Below, one piece after another: positions 1-10,438 of a stretch of DNA of 64,000 nt. The notes below the pieces were generated by a model. It searched no databases, was not told the origin of the DNA, and saw only the letters and a list, made by a program, of their open reading frames with translations. Within the stretch, counting starts at the first letter, position 1. Every line of letters begins with the position of its first letter. The stretch comes from Saccharopolyspora endophytica (GTDB lineage: Bacteria; Actinomycetota; Actinomycetes; Mycobacteriales; Pseudonocardiaceae), in assembly GCF_018070075.1 (NCBI RefSeq), contig NZ_JAGPXE010000003.1:1-64000 (forward strand), in the 5' to 3' direction. The translations under genes and the position numbers were made by a program.

Positions 1-33
1 GCGAGCGCCCCAGCACGCCGCTGAAGGACATGA

Positions 34-64
34 GGTGGTGCGAGCCGAGTCCGCACCTGAGCAG
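34..64. repeat. Copy A of a dispersed short repeat at the window edge
   Basis: The 67 bases before the first gene end hold no recognisable gene. Bases 34-64 match 29927-29959 at roughly 27 of 33 aligned positions, sharing the core GGTGCGAGC and the block CACCTGA. Both copies are followed by CCTAGTGC, directly here and after a longer spacer at the other site. This looks like a fragment of a dispersed element, possibly a transposon end. The rest of the element, if any, lies outside the window. Confidence 0.45.
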
Positions 65-67
65 GGC

Positions 68-1645
68 CTAGTGCAGCGCCTTCGCTGTTCGTTCCTCGGC
101 AGGTTCCGGTTCGGCGGGTACGGGTACCTGGCGCGGAACGAACTCCGAGCTCAGGTCCTTCCAGAAGCCGACGGCGACGCCGATGAGGATGAGCAGGAAC
201 GGTGCCGAGCTGACGATCACCATCTGCTGCAGCGAGTCCAGACCGCCCGCGGCCAGCAGCGCGATCGCCGCCGCGCCGGTCACCGCGCCCCACAGGGCGA
301 GGATCCACGAGGGCGGATTCTCGGTGCCCCGGCTGGTCAGCATGCTGAGCACGAAGGTGTTGGCGTCGGCTCCGGAGACGAAGAACAGCACGACGAGCAC
401 GATCGTCACGAGCGAGGTGACCGTGGACAGCGGCAGCGACTGGAGGGTCGCGAAGAACGCCGAGTTCTCGTCCCCGGCCGCGGCCACCGCGATCTTGGTG
501 CTGCCGATGAGGTCGCTGTGGATCGCGGTGCCGCCGAAGGCGGTAAACCAGAGCGAGAACACCACGCTGGGCACCAGCAGCACGCCCACGACGAACTCGC
601 GGATCGTGCGGCCCCGCGAGATGCGGGCCAGGAATACGCCCACGAAGGCCGCCCAGGACAGCCACCAGGCGAGCATGAAGTAGGTCCACGACTGCATGAA
701 GTCGAGGTCGCCGTTGGCCGGGGTGATCAGGCTCGTCGACACCAGCTCGCTGACGTAGCGGCCGATCGACTGCACGTAGAGGTCGACCAGGTAGATGGTG
801 GGCCCGACGACCAGGACGAACACGAACAGCAGCGCCCCCAGGCCCATGCTGGTCTCGGACAGGAACCGGATGCCGCGGGCGACGCCGGTCAGCGCCGAGG
901 CGGTGAACAGCAGCGTGATGACGGCGATGATCGCGAACTGCACCGGCCGCGAGGTGGGGATGCCGAACAGGGCGGTGAACCCGCCGTTGATCTGCAGAGC
1001 TCCCAGCCCGAGCGAGGTGGTGGTGCCGAACAGCGTGGCCAGGACCGCGAACACGTCGATCGCGCCGCCGGCGACGCCGTCGACGCGACGGCCGAGCAGC
1101 GGCCGGAACAGGGCGCTGACCAGTCCGGGACGGCCTCGCCGGAACATCGACCAGGACATCGCGAGCCCCACGACCGCGAAGATGCCCCAGGCGTGCAAGC
1201 CCCAGTCGAAGAACGAGAACTGCATCGCGGTGACCGCCGAGCCCGGCGTCATCGGCTGCGCCAGTCCGTGCGGCGGCTCCGCGAGGTGGGAGATCGGCTC
1301 GGTGACGCCGTAGGAGATCAGGCCGATCCCCATCACCGCCGAGAGGATCATCGCGTACCAGGTGACGCGGCGGAACGCGGGACGCTCGTCGTCGCGGCCG
1401 AGCCGCAGGCTGCCGTACCGGCTGCACGCGAGGAAGGCGAGGAACGCCAGGAACCCGAGCGAGACGAGCAGGTACGCCCAGCCGAAGCCGCGCGTGATGC
1501 CGTCGAGCGCGGCGGAGCCGACCCGCGACAGCGAGTCGCCGGCGGCGGCGCCCCACACGGCGATCGCCAGCGCCAGGGCGAGCGAGACGTACAGGACCGG
1601 TCCGGGCCGCCGTTGATCGGACGGCGCGGTGGGTGATTCAGACAA
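68..1645 (-). CDS. BCCT-family betaine/choline/carnitine-type transporter
   Basis: This is a secondary transporter of the inner membrane, about 525 residues with twelve predicted hydrophobic segments. The family signature is clear: WAWWxSW-like WWLSWAAFVGVF followed by ARISRGRTIREF, and an early FFDWGLHAW. The family imports compatible solutes or trimethylammonium compounds using Na+ or H+; the actual substrate cannot be read here. I start it at the TTG at 1645, which has GGAG seven bases upstream. The open frame runs further 5' but that extension is proline/arginine-rich and not transporter-like. The C-terminal tail is short and hydrophilic, so an osmosensing role like that of BetP is not indicated. 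It faces the amine catabolism genes, so import of GABA, betaine or a related amine is plausible. Confidence 0.9.
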   Translation of the reverse strand: MSESPTAPSDQRRPGPVLYVSLALALAIAVWGAAAGDSLSRVGSAALDGITRGFGWAYLLVSLGFLAFLAFLACSRYGSLRLGRDDERPAFRRVTWYAMILSAVMGIGLISYGVTEPISHLAEPPHGLAQPMTPGSAVTAMQFSFFDWGLHAWGIFAVVGLAMSWSMFRRGRPGLVSALFRPLLGRRVDGVAGGAIDVFAVLATLFGTTTSLGLGALQINGGFTALFGIPTSRPVQFAIIAVITLLFTASALTGVARGIRFLSETSMGLGALLFVFVLVVGPTIYLVDLYVQSIGRYVSELVSTSLITPANGDLDFMQSWTYFMLAWWLSWAAFVGVFLARISRGRTIREFVVGVLLVPSVVFSLWFTAFGGTAIHSDLIGSTKIAVAAAGDENSAFFATLQSLPLSTVTSLVTIVLVVLFFVSGADANTFVLSMLTSRGTENPPSWILALWGAVTGAAAIALLAAGGLDSLQQMVIVSSAPFLLILIGVAVGFWKDLSSEFVPRQVPVPAEPEPAEERTAKALH

Positions 1646-2336
1646 TCGGTGACTCCGTGAGCTGGGGGAACGACGGTGGGGCGACCTGTTGTGGGCACGC
1701 GTGATGCCGTCGCGGGGGAGACCGTGACGCCGGGACCGACATGACGCTCGTGCTTCGGAAGAGGTCTCCGTGACTGGGTCGGCGGCGTGGGGACGGGGGT
1801 GGGCCGCTGCGCGGGGGAGCACCGGCGGACGCGTGCGCTGCGGTTTTGGGGGTGTTGCGGTTGCTCGCAACATCGGCGACAACGTTCGCGCTGGTCAAGC
1901 TCGCCGGAGCGGGAAGAGAGTTTACTCGCCGGGACGAACCCGCGGGTGCGCGGGGCGGCCCCCGGTCACCGCGCCGAAACCGCCGACGATCAGGGTGGAT
2001 GCGGTGCGCACACGCCCGGTGACGGCGTCGGGACGCGCGGTGTCCGAGACCTGAGTCGCGCATCAGGCGCGAGCGGCGCCATCGGAGCCGGCTTGGCGTG
2101 GAAATCGGTGGGCGCGCCGAGATCCTCCGCGATGGGTTCCCGGTACCAGCGGTTCGGATCAGGCCAGGGCCAAAAGCCCTGGGCGTGCGCTCGCGCGGCC
2201 CCGGTATCGTCCACTGTGGAGGGCTGATGTCGACACGCTCCGCGATGACTTCTCCGGTGGCGCGCGGAGGAGTCGGTACCGTGCAGCACGGGAGCCACCC
2301 GCGACCGCTTCTCGTCCGCGCGAAGGGACTCGACGC
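1646..2336. other. Intergenic region between divergent BCCT and FAD/Fe-S genes
   Basis: This gap of about 690 bases lies between two divergently transcribed genes and must hold both promoters. I see no credible protein: the open frames are arginine/proline-rich shadows. A purine-rich GAAGGGA precedes the ATG at 2337 and GGAG precedes the TTG at 1645. A modest hairpin-like stretch (TCGCG / CGCGA) lies near 2055-2075. No riboswitch was recognised. Confidence 0.5.
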
Positions 2337-5276
2337 ATGACCGATTCCGCCGGCCGTCCGGTGCCCACCGCGACATCGCACCGGGATGATGTCAGCAGCG
2401 GGAGCGATCCGGAGTCGACGCTGCTCCGGGCGCTCGCGGATGCCGGTGTGCAGGCTGACGCCTCACCCCGTCGGCGCGCCGAGTACGCCTACGACGCCTC
2501 CAACTACCGCGTCGAACCGCTGGCGGTCGTGTTCCCGCGCACCACCGACGACGTCGTGGCGGCCGTCGCGGCGTGCCGGACCACCGAGACCCCGATCATC
2601 GCCCGCGGCGGCGGGACCTCGATGGCGGGCAACGCCGTCGGTCCCGGGCTGGTCCTCGACTTCTCCCGGCACATGGACCAGGTGGGCACCATCGACGAGG
2701 ACGCCGGAACGGTCGACGTGCAACCCGGAGTCGTCCTCGCGACGCTGACGCGCGAGGTCGAGCGCGCTACCGGTGGTCGCCGCACGTTCGCGCCGGATCC
2801 CTCGTCGAAGAACCGCGCCACGGTGGGCGGGGCGATCGGCAACGACGCGTGCGGCAACCACTCCGTGCGCTACGGCCGCACGTCCGACCACGTCGCCGAG
2901 ATCGACCTCGTGACCTCCGACGGTGCGCGGCTGACGGCGACCGAAGCGGGTCTGCGCGCCACCGATCCCGCCGACTCCACCGCCGCGGCGCGAGCGGACG
3001 CCCTCGTGGCCTCGCTGGCCGGGCTCGCGCAGGAGCACCTGAGCGCGTTCCGGCTCGAACTCGGCCGCATCCCCCGGCAGGTCTCCGGCTACCACCTGGA
3101 GAACCTGCTGCCGGAGAAGTTCAACGTCGCTCGCGCGGTCGTCGGTTCCGAGGGGACGTGGGCCGTGGTGGTGGGCGCGCGCATGAAGCTGGTGCCGAAA
3201 CCGGCCAGCGCGCTGCTGGTCTGCCTCGGCTACCGGGACGTGGTCGACGCCGCCCGCGACGTCCCGACGATCCTGGAGTTCTCCCCGGCCGCGGTCGAGG
3301 GCACCGATGAGGCCATCGTCGCCACGATGCGCCACCGCCGAGGCCCCGACTCCGTGCTGGGGCTGCCCGAGGGCCAGGCGTGGCTGTTCGTGGACCTCGA
3401 CGGTGACGACCCGGAATCGGTGCGCGCCCAGGCGGACCGGCTGCTCGACCGGCTCGGTGAGAACGGCCGGCTCGTGCAGGGCCGCAAGGCCGCCGACCCC
3501 GCCGAGCGCGCGTCGCTGTGGCGGGTCCGCGAGGACGGCGCGGGCCTGTCCTCCCGCCTGGCGTCGGGCGGTGAGTCCTGGCCCGGTTGGGAGGACGCCG
3601 CCGTCGCCCCGGAACGGCTCGCCGACTACCTCGCCGACCTCCGCGAACTCCTGGCCGAGCACGAGCTCACCGGGGTGATGTACGGGCACTTCGGCGCCGG
3701 CTGCATGCACATCCGCATCACCTACGACCTGCGCACCGGCGAGGGCCGGCGGGTCTTCCGCGAGTTCACCCGGCAGGCGGCGGAACTCGTCGTCCGGCAC
3801 GGTGGTTCGCTCTCCGGCGAGCACGGCGACGGCCGCGCCCGGTCCGAACTGCTGTCCATCATGTACTCGCCGGAGGTGATGGCCGCCTTCGCCGAGTGCC
3901 GGAAGCTGTGGGATTCAGCGGGAATCCTCAACCCCGGCTCGGTGACCGATCCCGACCCGATGGACGGCCACCTGGCGCTCGCCGGTGTGCCGGACCGCGA
4001 GTGGCGCACCAGCTTCGAGTTGAGCCCGGCGTCGGCCGGGCGGGACCCGTGGGTCCACGCCGTGCAGGGCTGCATCGGCGTGGGCCGGTGCCGCGCGGAC
4101 ACCGGGGGCGTGATGTGCCCGAGCTTCCGCGCCACGCGGGACGAGAAGGACTCGACGCGCGGCCGCGCCCGCGTGCTGCAGGAAGTCGTCCGGGGCGCCC
4201 GCACGGTGGAGGAGGGCTGGCGGTCGGAGGAGGCCCGGGAGGTGCTGGACCTGTGCCTGTCGTGCAAGGCGTGCGCGACCGACTGCCCTGCGGGCGTCGA
4301 CATGGCCACCTACAAGTCGGAGTTCTTCGACCACTACTACCGAGGCCGCCGCAGGCCGCGATCCCACTACTCGCTGGGCTGGCTCCCGCGCTGGATGAAG
4401 CTGACCGGGCGCGTCTCGGGCTTGGTCAACGCCGTCCTGGCGACGCCGCTGGCCAAGGCCGCGGCGGCAGCGGGCGGACTCACGACCAAGCGCGCACTGC
4501 CCAGGTTCGCCCGCGCGGGGGAATGGCGCCGCGAGATCACCGACGCCGGAGCGCGGGGATCGGCGGTGCTGTTCGTCGACACCTTCACCCGGGGGTTCCG
4601 GCCCGAGGTCGCCGGTGCCGCCGCGCGCGTCCTCGGCGACGCCGGTGAGACCGTCGCGTGCTCGGCGGACGCCTGCTGCGGTCTGACCTGGATCTCCACC
4701 GGCCAGCTCGGCACCGCCAAGCGCCTGCTGGCCAAGACGGCCGCCGCGCTCGACGACGGCACGGACCGGCCGATCGTCGTCGTCGAACCGAGCTGCGCCG
4801 CCGCGCTGCGCAAGGACCTGCCCGAACTCGTCCACACCGAGCAGGCGAGGCGGGTCGCCTCGCGCGTGCGCAGCTTCGCCGCCCACGTCGCCGACCGGGT
4901 GTCGGGAGGGTGGGTGCCGTCGCCGGCACGGCCCGCGCCGCAGCGGGCCGTGCTCCAGACGCACTGCCACGAGCACTCGGTGTTCGGCGCCGCGGCGCAG
5001 CGGAGAGCTCTCGAGGCGGCCGGGGTCGGCGAGGTCGTCGACGCGACCGGATGTTGCGGCGTGGCGGGCAACTTCGGCTTCGAAGCCGAGCACTACGACG
5101 TGAGCATGCTCGTCGCCGAGAACGCCCTCGCACCGGCGCTCCGCAGCACGGGCGGCGACGTCGCCGTGCTCACCGACGGCTTCTCGTGCGCCCGGCAGGT
5201 CGACCAGCTCGCCCCGAGCAGGCCCGGCCTGCACCTCGCCCAACTCCTCGACCCCGGCCCGACCCGAGCGGAGTAG
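2337..5276 (+). CDS. FAD-linked 2-hydroxyacid dehydrogenase fused to Fe-S/CCG subunit (GlcD-GlpC/YdiJ-like)
   Basis: This 979-residue protein joins a flavin dehydrogenase to an iron-sulphur electron-transfer module. Residues about 60-230 are a PCMH-type FAD domain with the ARGGGTSMAGNA loop, followed by the FAD-oxidase C-terminal domain to about 540. Cysteines for 4Fe-4S clusters follow near 578 (GCIGVGRC) and 639 (LCLSCKACATDCP). Two CCG-type cysteine pairs lie near 780 (ACCG) and 906 (GCCG). E. coli YdiJ, a D-2-hydroxyglutarate dehydrogenase, has the same order, as do D-lactate and glycolate oxidases. D-2-hydroxyglutarate, D-lactate and glycolate are all possible substrates. The ATG has GAAGGGA upstream. 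Its stop is four bases from the convergent aldehyde dehydrogenase stop, with no terminator visible. Confidence 0.88.
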   Translation: MTDSAGRPVPTATSHRDDVSSGSDPESTLLRALADAGVQADASPRRRAEYAYDASNYRVEPLAVVFPRTTDDVVAAVAACRTTETPIIARGGGTSMAGNAVGPGLVLDFSRHMDQVGTIDEDAGTVDVQPGVVLATLTREVERATGGRRTFAPDPSSKNRATVGGAIGNDACGNHSVRYGRTSDHVAEIDLVTSDGARLTATEAGLRATDPADSTAAARADALVASLAGLAQEHLSAFRLELGRIPRQVSGYHLENLLPEKFNVARAVVGSEGTWAVVVGARMKLVPKPASALLVCLGYRDVVDAARDVPTILEFSPAAVEGTDEAIVATMRHRRGPDSVLGLPEGQAWLFVDLDGDDPESVRAQADRLLDRLGENGRLVQGRKAADPAERASLWRVREDGAGLSSRLASGGESWPGWEDAAVAPERLADYLADLRELLAEHELTGVMYGHFGAGCMHIRITYDLRTGEGRRVFREFTRQAAELVVRHGGSLSGEHGDGRARSELLSIMYSPEVMAAFAECRKLWDSAGILNPGSVTDPDPMDGHLALAGVPDREWRTSFELSPASAGRDPWVHAVQGCIGVGRCRADTGGVMCPSFRATRDEKDSTRGRARVLQEVVRGARTVEEGWRSEEAREVLDLCLSCKACATDCPAGVDMATYKSEFFDHYYRGRRRPRSHYSLGWLPRWMKLTGRVSGLVNAVLATPLAKAAAAAGGLTTKRALPRFARAGEWRREITDAGARGSAVLFVDTFTRGFRPEVAGAAARVLGDAGETVACSADACCGLTWISTGQLGTAKRLLAKTAAALDDGTDRPIVVVEPSCAAALRKDLPELVHTEQARRVASRVRSFAAHVADRVSGGWVPSPARPAPQRAVLQTHCHEHSVFGAAAQRRALEAAGVGEVVDATGCCGVAGNFGFEAEHYDVSMLVAENALAPALRSTGGDVAVLTDGFSCARQVDQLAPSRPGLHLAQLLDPGPTRAE

Positions 5277-5280
5277 CGCC

Positions 5281-6705
5281 TCAGGCGAACTCGTGCATGA
5301 CGTGCTTGATCCGGGTGTAGTCGTCGAGGCCGTACTTGGAGAGGTCCTTGCCGTAGCCGGAGTGCTTGAAACCGCCGTGCGGCATCTCGGCGACCAGGAC
5401 CATGTGCGTGTTGACCCATACGCACCCGAAGTCCAGTCCGGCCGTGAGGCGCTGGGCTCGGCCGTGATCGGTCGTCCACACGCTGGAGGCCAGCGCGTAG
5501 TCGACGTCGTTGGCCAGGCTCAGCGCCTGCCGCTCGTCCTGGAAGGTCTGCACGGTCAGCACCGGCCCGAAGATCTCCTCCTGCACGACCTCGTCGTGCT
5601 GGCGCACGCCGCCGATCACGGTGGGCGCGAAGAAGAACCCGGTGTCGCCGACCGGGTGGCCTCCGGTGAGCACCTGGGCGTGGTCGGGCAGCCCGTCCAC
5701 GATGGCCCGCACCCGGTCCAGCTGCGCGGCGCTGTTCAGCGGACCGAACATCGCGTCCACATCGGACGGAGGTCCGCAGCGCCGCGCGGCCGCCCGCTCG
5801 ACGAGCTCGGCGGTGAACTCCTCGGCCACCGATTCCTCGACGAGCACGCGGGTCGCGGCGGTGCAGTCCTGGCCCGCGTTGAAGAACGCGGCATCGGCGA
5901 TGCCCTCGGCCGCGGCGGCGAGGTCGGCATCGGCGAAGACCAGCGCGGGAGCCTTGCCGCCGAGCTCCAGGTGAACCCGCTTGACGTCCTGGGCGGCGGC
6001 GCGTGCCACCTGCTGGCCCGCTCGCGTCGATCCGGTGATCGACACCATCGCCGACACCGGGTGGGCCACCACCGCGCGGCCGGTGTCGCGGTCGCCGCAG
6101 ACCACGTTGAGCACGCCCGGAGGCAGGATCTCGGCGGCCAGCTCACCGAGCAGCGCGGCGGTGACCGGTGTGGTGTCCGCGGGCTTGAGCACCACGGTGT
6201 TTCCGGCCGCCAGGGCGGGCGCCACCTTCCACGCGGCCATCATCAGCGGGTAGTTCCAGGGGGCGACCTGGCCGACGACGCCGACCGGTTCGCGCCGCAC
6301 GTACGAGGTGCGCCCGGGCGAGTACTCCGCCGCCGCTGATCCGTCCAGGACGCGTGCCGCGCCGGCGAAGAAGCGGATCTGGTCGACCGAGGCGGCGACC
6401 TCCTCGGTCCGGGTGGCCTCCACGGGCTTTCCGGTGTTCTCGGTCTCGGCGGTGACGAACTCCTCGGACCGCCGCTCCAGCTCGTCGGCCAACCGCAGCA
6501 GCAGCCGCTGCCGCTCGGCCGGAGTGGTGAGCTTCCAGTCCTGGAACGCCCGCGACGCGGACCGGTAGGCGGCGTCGACGTCGGATTCCGAGGACAGCGG
6601 GGCGGTGCCGAAGACCTCGCCGGTCGCCGGGGCGATCAGGTCGGTGGTCAGCCCGCCTTCGGCCGGGACCGGCTTGCCGTCGATGACGTTGTGAACCGCG
6701 CGCAT
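5281..6705 (-). CDS. Aldehyde dehydrogenase, 4-aminobutyraldehyde/betaine-aldehyde type
   Basis: This 474-residue NAD(P)-dependent aldehyde dehydrogenase most likely oxidises 4-aminobutanal to GABA. The catalytic Cys281 lies in FNAGQDCTAATR, the form typical of E. coli PatD-like enzymes, and the general base Glu247 is in LELGGK. The cofactor loop ITGSTRAG is present. The start ATG overlaps the stop of the upstream ureohydrolase (TGATG), so the two are translationally coupled. It is the last gene of a minus-strand unit of permease, amine oxidase, ureohydrolase and this enzyme. That context favours an aminoaldehyde over betaine aldehyde, although the choice between them is inferred. Confidence 0.9.
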   Translation of the reverse strand: MRAVHNVIDGKPVPAEGGLTTDLIAPATGEVFGTAPLSSESDVDAAYRSASRAFQDWKLTTPAERQRLLLRLADELERRSEEFVTAETENTGKPVEATRTEEVAASVDQIRFFAGAARVLDGSAAAEYSPGRTSYVRREPVGVVGQVAPWNYPLMMAAWKVAPALAAGNTVVLKPADTTPVTAALLGELAAEILPPGVLNVVCGDRDTGRAVVAHPVSAMVSITGSTRAGQQVARAAAQDVKRVHLELGGKAPALVFADADLAAAAEGIADAAFFNAGQDCTAATRVLVEESVAEEFTAELVERAAARRCGPPSDVDAMFGPLNSAAQLDRVRAIVDGLPDHAQVLTGGHPVGDTGFFFAPTVIGGVRQHDEVVQEEIFGPVLTVQTFQDERQALSLANDVDYALASSVWTTDHGRAQRLTAGLDFGCVWVNTHMVLVAEMPHGGFKHSGYGKDLSKYGLDDYTRIKHVMHEFA

Positions 6706-7649
6706 CAGGCACCTCCGTTGGGCAGCACGCTGAGGAGTTCGTAGGCGACGTGAGCCGCCGCGATCCCGGTGATCTCGGCGTGGTCGTAGGCGGGCGCCAC
6801 CTCCACGAGGTCGGCGCCGACGAGGTTGAGCCCGTCGAGACCGCGCACGAGCTCCAGCAGTTCGCGGCTGGACAGCCCGCCGGCCTCGGGAGTGCCGGTG
6901 CCCGGCGCGAAACCGGGGTCGAGCACGTCGATGTCGATCGAGACGTACACCGGACGCGTGCCCAGCCGGGTTCGGATCCGGTCGATGATCGTGTCCAGCG
7001 GAGTCCTGGCGAAGTCGCGGCAGTGCACCGCCGCGAATCCCATCCGCTCGCTCTCGTCGAGGTCCAGCCGCGAGTACAGCGGCCCCCGGATGCCCACGTG
7101 CATCGAGTGGTCGAAGTCGATGAGCCCTTCCTCGGAGGCCCTGCGGAACGGCGTGCCGTGCGTGTGCGGAGCGCCGAAGTAGGTGTCCCAGGTGTCCAGG
7201 TGCGCGTCGAAGTGCAGCACCGCGACCGGTCCGTGCCGCTCGTGCTGCACGCGCAGCAGCGGCAGGGCGATGGTGTGGTCGCCGCCCACGGTGAGCAGGG
7301 TTCGCCGCGTGCCCGACAGGTCCCGGGCCGCGGCCTCGATGGTGCTGATCGCCTCGTCGATGTCGAACGGGTTGACCCCCACGTCACCGGCGTCGGCGAC
7401 CTGGCGCACCGCGAACGGCTCGGCGTCCAGCGCCGGGTTGTAGGGCCGCAGCAGCCGGGAGCTCTGCCGGACGTGGTTCGGGCCGAACCGGGCGCCCGGC
7501 CGGTAGCTGACGCCGGTGTCGAACGGCACGCCCCACACCAGCGCGTCGGCGTCGCCGACCTCGCTGAGCCGGGGGAGTCGGGCGAAGGTCGTGTCTCCGC
7601 CGTAGCGGGGGACGCGGGTGGCGTCCACCGGGCCGATGGGTTCGGTCAC
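6705..7649 (-). CDS. Agmatinase/guanidinobutyrase-type ureohydrolase
   Basis: This 314-residue member of the arginase/agmatinase family hydrolyses a guanidino group to an amine and urea at a binuclear manganese centre. All metal-binding motifs are intact: GGDHT (His125), HFDAHLDT (Asp148, His150, Asp152) and SIDIDVLDP (Asp238, Asp240). The start is GTG at 7649 with AAGGAGG six bases upstream. The open frame continues far upstream but that part is a shadow of other genes. It overlaps the amine oxidase by four bases (GTGA) and the aldehyde dehydrogenase by one base. With those neighbours, agmatine to putrescine is the most natural reaction. Guanidinobutyrate to GABA would also fit the pathway. 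Confidence 0.9.
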   Translation of the reverse strand: MTEPIGPVDATRVPRYGGDTTFARLPRLSEVGDADALVWGVPFDTGVSYRPGARFGPNHVRQSSRLLRPYNPALDAEPFAVRQVADAGDVGVNPFDIDEAISTIEAAARDLSGTRRTLLTVGGDHTIALPLLRVQHERHGPVAVLHFDAHLDTWDTYFGAPHTHGTPFRRASEEGLIDFDHSMHVGIRGPLYSRLDLDESERMGFAAVHCRDFARTPLDTIIDRIRTRLGTRPVYVSIDIDVLDPGFAPGTGTPEAGGLSSRELLELVRGLDGLNLVGADLVEVAPAYDHAEITGIAAAHVAYELLSVLPNGGA

Positions 7650-8953
7650 TTCCGGCCTCCTTCGGACTGAGCGGCCACGATCTCGGCGGCGGCCCGCTTG
7701 CCGGACTCGATCGCACCGTCGATGAACGCCCGCCACCGGCGCGCGGTGTGCGAACCGCCGAAGTGCACCCGGCCCTCCGGCTCGCCGACGGCGATCTCGT
7801 AGCGCGCGAACTGGCCGGCCCGGAACGTCGCCCAGGTCCCCCTGTTGAACTCGTCGTTGACCCAGTCGTGCGATTCCGATGCGATCACCTCGGCCTCCGG
7901 CGCGAACTCGCGCACCGCGCGCTGCACGTCGCCGAGATCGTCGGCGTCGACCCGGTCGTGCTCCGGGGCGAAGCAGACCAGCACCACACCGTCGTCGGTG
8001 GTGCCCATCGCGCCGACGTAGTCGAAGCTGGTGCCCCAGCCGAAGCCGCTGATCTCGGGATCGACGCCGCGGGCCAGCGCCCACACCTTCTGGCCCTGCC
8101 CGGCGTGGTTCTCCTCGCTGATCGCCTTCTTGGCGGTGGTGAGCGGCGGGGTGAACTCGATGTCGCGCCAGACGCCGACCGGGGTGGTCATCAGCACCCG
8201 GTCGGCCCGCGCGGAGCCGCCGTCGTGCTCGACGGTCACGCCGTCGGCGTCGGCGCTGATCGTGCGGACCGGGCTGGACAGGCGCAGCTCGGCGGCACCG
8301 TCGGCGCGGATCGCCTCGGCCAGCGACACCGTGCCCTCGGTGAAGGTGTGGCCGAGGACGCTGGCCTGCACCATGCCCCACAGCGAGTTGTCCATCGAGG
8401 ACAGCCAGCGCAGGATGTCCAGCGCAGAACCGGTTTCCTCGCTGGCGTTGGCGCAACCGCAGAACCACGAGATGAGCAGTTCCCGGGCGTTGCCGGTCAA
8501 GCCGGCGTCGTCGGCCCATTGCCGGATCGGCACGTCCAGGTCGGCGAGGCCCTGCTCGGACAGCGGGCGTTGCGGGTCGAGCCGGGAACCGGCTTCGACG
8601 AGAGCGCGCAGCGCGTCCTCCAGCGCGCCGTACTGCTCGGGCGGTACCGGCAGCAGCGAGTCGAGCACCCGACCGTGGTCGGACCAGGTCATGCGGCCGG
8701 GGAGGTCGCTGTCGACGACCGGGATGCCGTAGCGCTGCACCTCGCTCCAGACGTGGGTCTGCTGCGGGACGATCCAGGTGCCGCCCATCTCCAGCCCGAA
8801 CCCGCCGAGCGCGTCCGGCCGGTACCAGGTCGATCCGCCGATCCGGTCCCGGGCCTCCAGGATCAGCACGCTCTTGCCGGCTTCCCGCAGATCGCGGGCG
8901 GCGGTGAGCCCGGAGAACCCGGCGCCGACGACGATGACGTCGTAGTGGTCCAT
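7646..8953 (-). CDS. Flavin amine oxidase, putrescine oxidase-like
   Basis: This 435-residue flavoprotein of the monoamine oxidase family starts with the dinucleotide-binding GAGFSG near residue 10 and the following [12 protein letters not shown]. Such enzymes oxidise a primary amine to the aldehyde with oxygen, giving ammonia and hydrogen peroxide. Rhodococcus putrescine oxidase has the same fold and N-terminal motif. The genes on either side would supply putrescine and consume 4-aminobutanal, which argues for putrescine as substrate. I prefer the second ATG, at 8953, because AGGAAG sits six bases before it. A first ATG five codons upstream lacks a good site. There is no signal peptide. Confidence 0.88.
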   Translation of the reverse strand: MDHYDVIVVGAGFSGLTAARDLREAGKSVLILEARDRIGGSTWYRPDALGGFGLEMGGTWIVPQQTHVWSEVQRYGIPVVDSDLPGRMTWSDHGRVLDSLLPVPPEQYGALEDALRALVEAGSRLDPQRPLSEQGLADLDVPIRQWADDAGLTGNARELLISWFCGCANASEETGSALDILRWLSSMDNSLWGMVQASVLGHTFTEGTVSLAEAIRADGAAELRLSSPVRTISADADGVTVEHDGGSARADRVLMTTPVGVWRDIEFTPPLTTAKKAISEENHAGQGQKVWALARGVDPEISGFGWGTSFDYVGAMGTTDDGVVLVCFAPEHDRVDADDLGDVQRAVREFAPEAEVIASESHDWVNDEFNRGTWATFRAGQFARYEIAVGEPEGRVHFGGSHTARRWRAFIDGAIESGKRAAAEIVAAQSEGGRK

Positions 8954-8980
8954 CTCTTGCTTCCTCATCTTTCAGGTGCC

Positions 8981-10438
8981 TCAGGCGGATGCGGCCTGGG
9001 CCGGGACTGCTAGTGTCGCCGCGTCCGGAACCGGTTGCGGGGAACCGATCGTCAGCAGCAGGTAGGCCGCGGCGGTGGTCACCGCGGCGAGCGCGAAGCT
9101 CAGGTCGAGGCCGAACGTCCACTCGATCAGCGGCCCGCGGAACAGGGCGGTGTCGACCGACAGCAGGCCGATCGTCGAGCCGATGGCCCACGCCGCCACG
9201 GCTCGCAGGTTCCAGCCGGCCGTGAACCAGTAGAGCCCGCCCCGGGAACGCCGGTTGTAGACCTGCAGCGCGTCCGGGTCGTAGCGGCCTCGGCAGCGGT
9301 GGAAGCCGATCAGCGTGATCACCGCCCACGGAGCGCCGATGGCGGTCAGCAGCAGCACGAAGGCGGTGACCGCGTCCTCGGCGTCCCACACGAAGTAGCC
9401 GAGGAACACCAGGGCCGTCGAGGCCACCGAGGTCAGGATCGTGGCCTGGACCCGCGACAGCGGCGGCAGGATCGCGTCGAGGTCCAGGCCCATGCTGTAG
9501 ATCAAGGCGCCGGCGTTGCCGATCGTGCCGAACACGCCGTTGAGCAGCAGCGGGATCAGGAACCACACCGGTGCCGCCGCCACCAGCGGTCCGACGTAGT
9601 CGTCGGCGGCGCCGGAGGCGAACGCGGTGAACGTGCCGAACAGCTGCGGCACCAGCAGACCCAGGACCATGCCCACCGCCGAGGCGACGAACACCGACGG
9701 GCCCGAGTAGCGCCGGGGCGAGACGTAGCGGCTGTAGTCGCCGAGCAGCGTGATGAAGGCCATCGGACCGCTGAGCCCCGCCGCGACAGCCGAGAGCGCC
9801 CACGTGGTCCAGAAATCGCCCATCGCGTACCCGGCGTCGGTGACCGGCGCCGTGCTGAACTTCCCGGCGTAGGCGACGATGCCCAGCGCCATGAGCGCCA
9901 TGGTCCCGGCCGCCACCCACTTGCTCATCCGCGTAAGCAACCGGTACCCGAAGATCGCGATGAGCACCGACAGCACCGCCAGCACCGCGTAGGCGGCGGA
10001 GAAGCTGGCGCCCCCGTCGGGGAGGCCGAACAGCCGGTGCAGCGGGCCGACGATCGCCGCTCCACCCGTCCACACCGTCAGGGCCGCGTAACCCAGCGAC
10101 AGCAGCAGCCCGATCATCGAGCCGATGAGCCGGCCCCGGACGCCGAACGTGCCGCCGCTGCTGGTCGAGAGGTTGGTGGCGGTGCGGAACGACACCAGGG
10201 CCAGCGGGGCGACCAGCACGGTCCCCAGCAGCGTTCCGGCGACCATCGAGGCGATCGCCGGCCAGAACTCCAGCCCGAACGACGCGGGCAACCAGCCGAA
10301 GATGACCACGCCGAGACACATGTTGGAACCGAGCAGGATTCCCGCGACGTCGCGCGGTCGGCCGGTGCGGTCGGATTCCGGGATGGTGTCGACCCCGTGC
10401 TTCTCGATACCCGAGTCGCGCCGCGTCTCCGGATGCAT
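8981..10438 (-). CDS. NCS1/purine-cytosine permease-family transporter
   Basis: This integral membrane protein of about 485 residues has twelve predicted hydrophobic segments and an early [14 protein letters not shown] region typical of cytosine/purine permeases. It heads the amine-degradation unit, 27 bases upstream of the amine oxidase. Although the family is named for nucleobases, agmatine, putrescine or another amine is the likelier substrate here. I start it at the ATG at 10438. AGGAGG lies ten bases upstream, and a three-codon frame (ATG CGC TGA) sits between, its stop overlapping the permease start as TGATG. The longer upstream frame is basic and unlike a transporter. Confidence 0.82.
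   Translation of the reverse strand: MHPETRRDSGIEKHGVDTIPESDRTGRPRDVAGILLGSNMCLGVVIFGWLPASFGLEFWPAIASMVAGTLLGTVLVAPLALVSFRTATNLSTSSGGTFGVRGRLIGSMIGLLLSLGYAALTVWTGGAAIVGPLHRLFGLPDGGASFSAAYAVLAVLSVLIAIFGYRLLTRMSKWVAAGTMALMALGIVAYAGKFSTAPVTDAGYAMGDFWTTWALSAVAAGLSGPMAFITLLGDYSRYVSPRRYSGPSVFVASAVGMVLGLLVPQLFGTFTAFASGAADDYVGPLVAAAPVWFLIPLLLNGVFGTIGNAGALIYSMGLDLDAILPPLSRVQATILTSVASTALVFLGYFVWDAEDAVTAFVLLLTAIGAPWAVITLIGFHRCRGRYDPDALQVYNRRSRGGLYWFTAGWNLRAVAAWAIGSTIGLLSVDTALFRGPLIEWTFGLDLSFALAAVTTAAAYLLLTIGSPQPVPDAATLAVPAQAASA

Noticed and set aside
1916-1925. AAACTCTC (minus strand), a hint of a glycine riboswitch upstream of the BCCT gene
   Set aside because: The rest of the glycine aptamer core is not present, so the match is short and probably chance.
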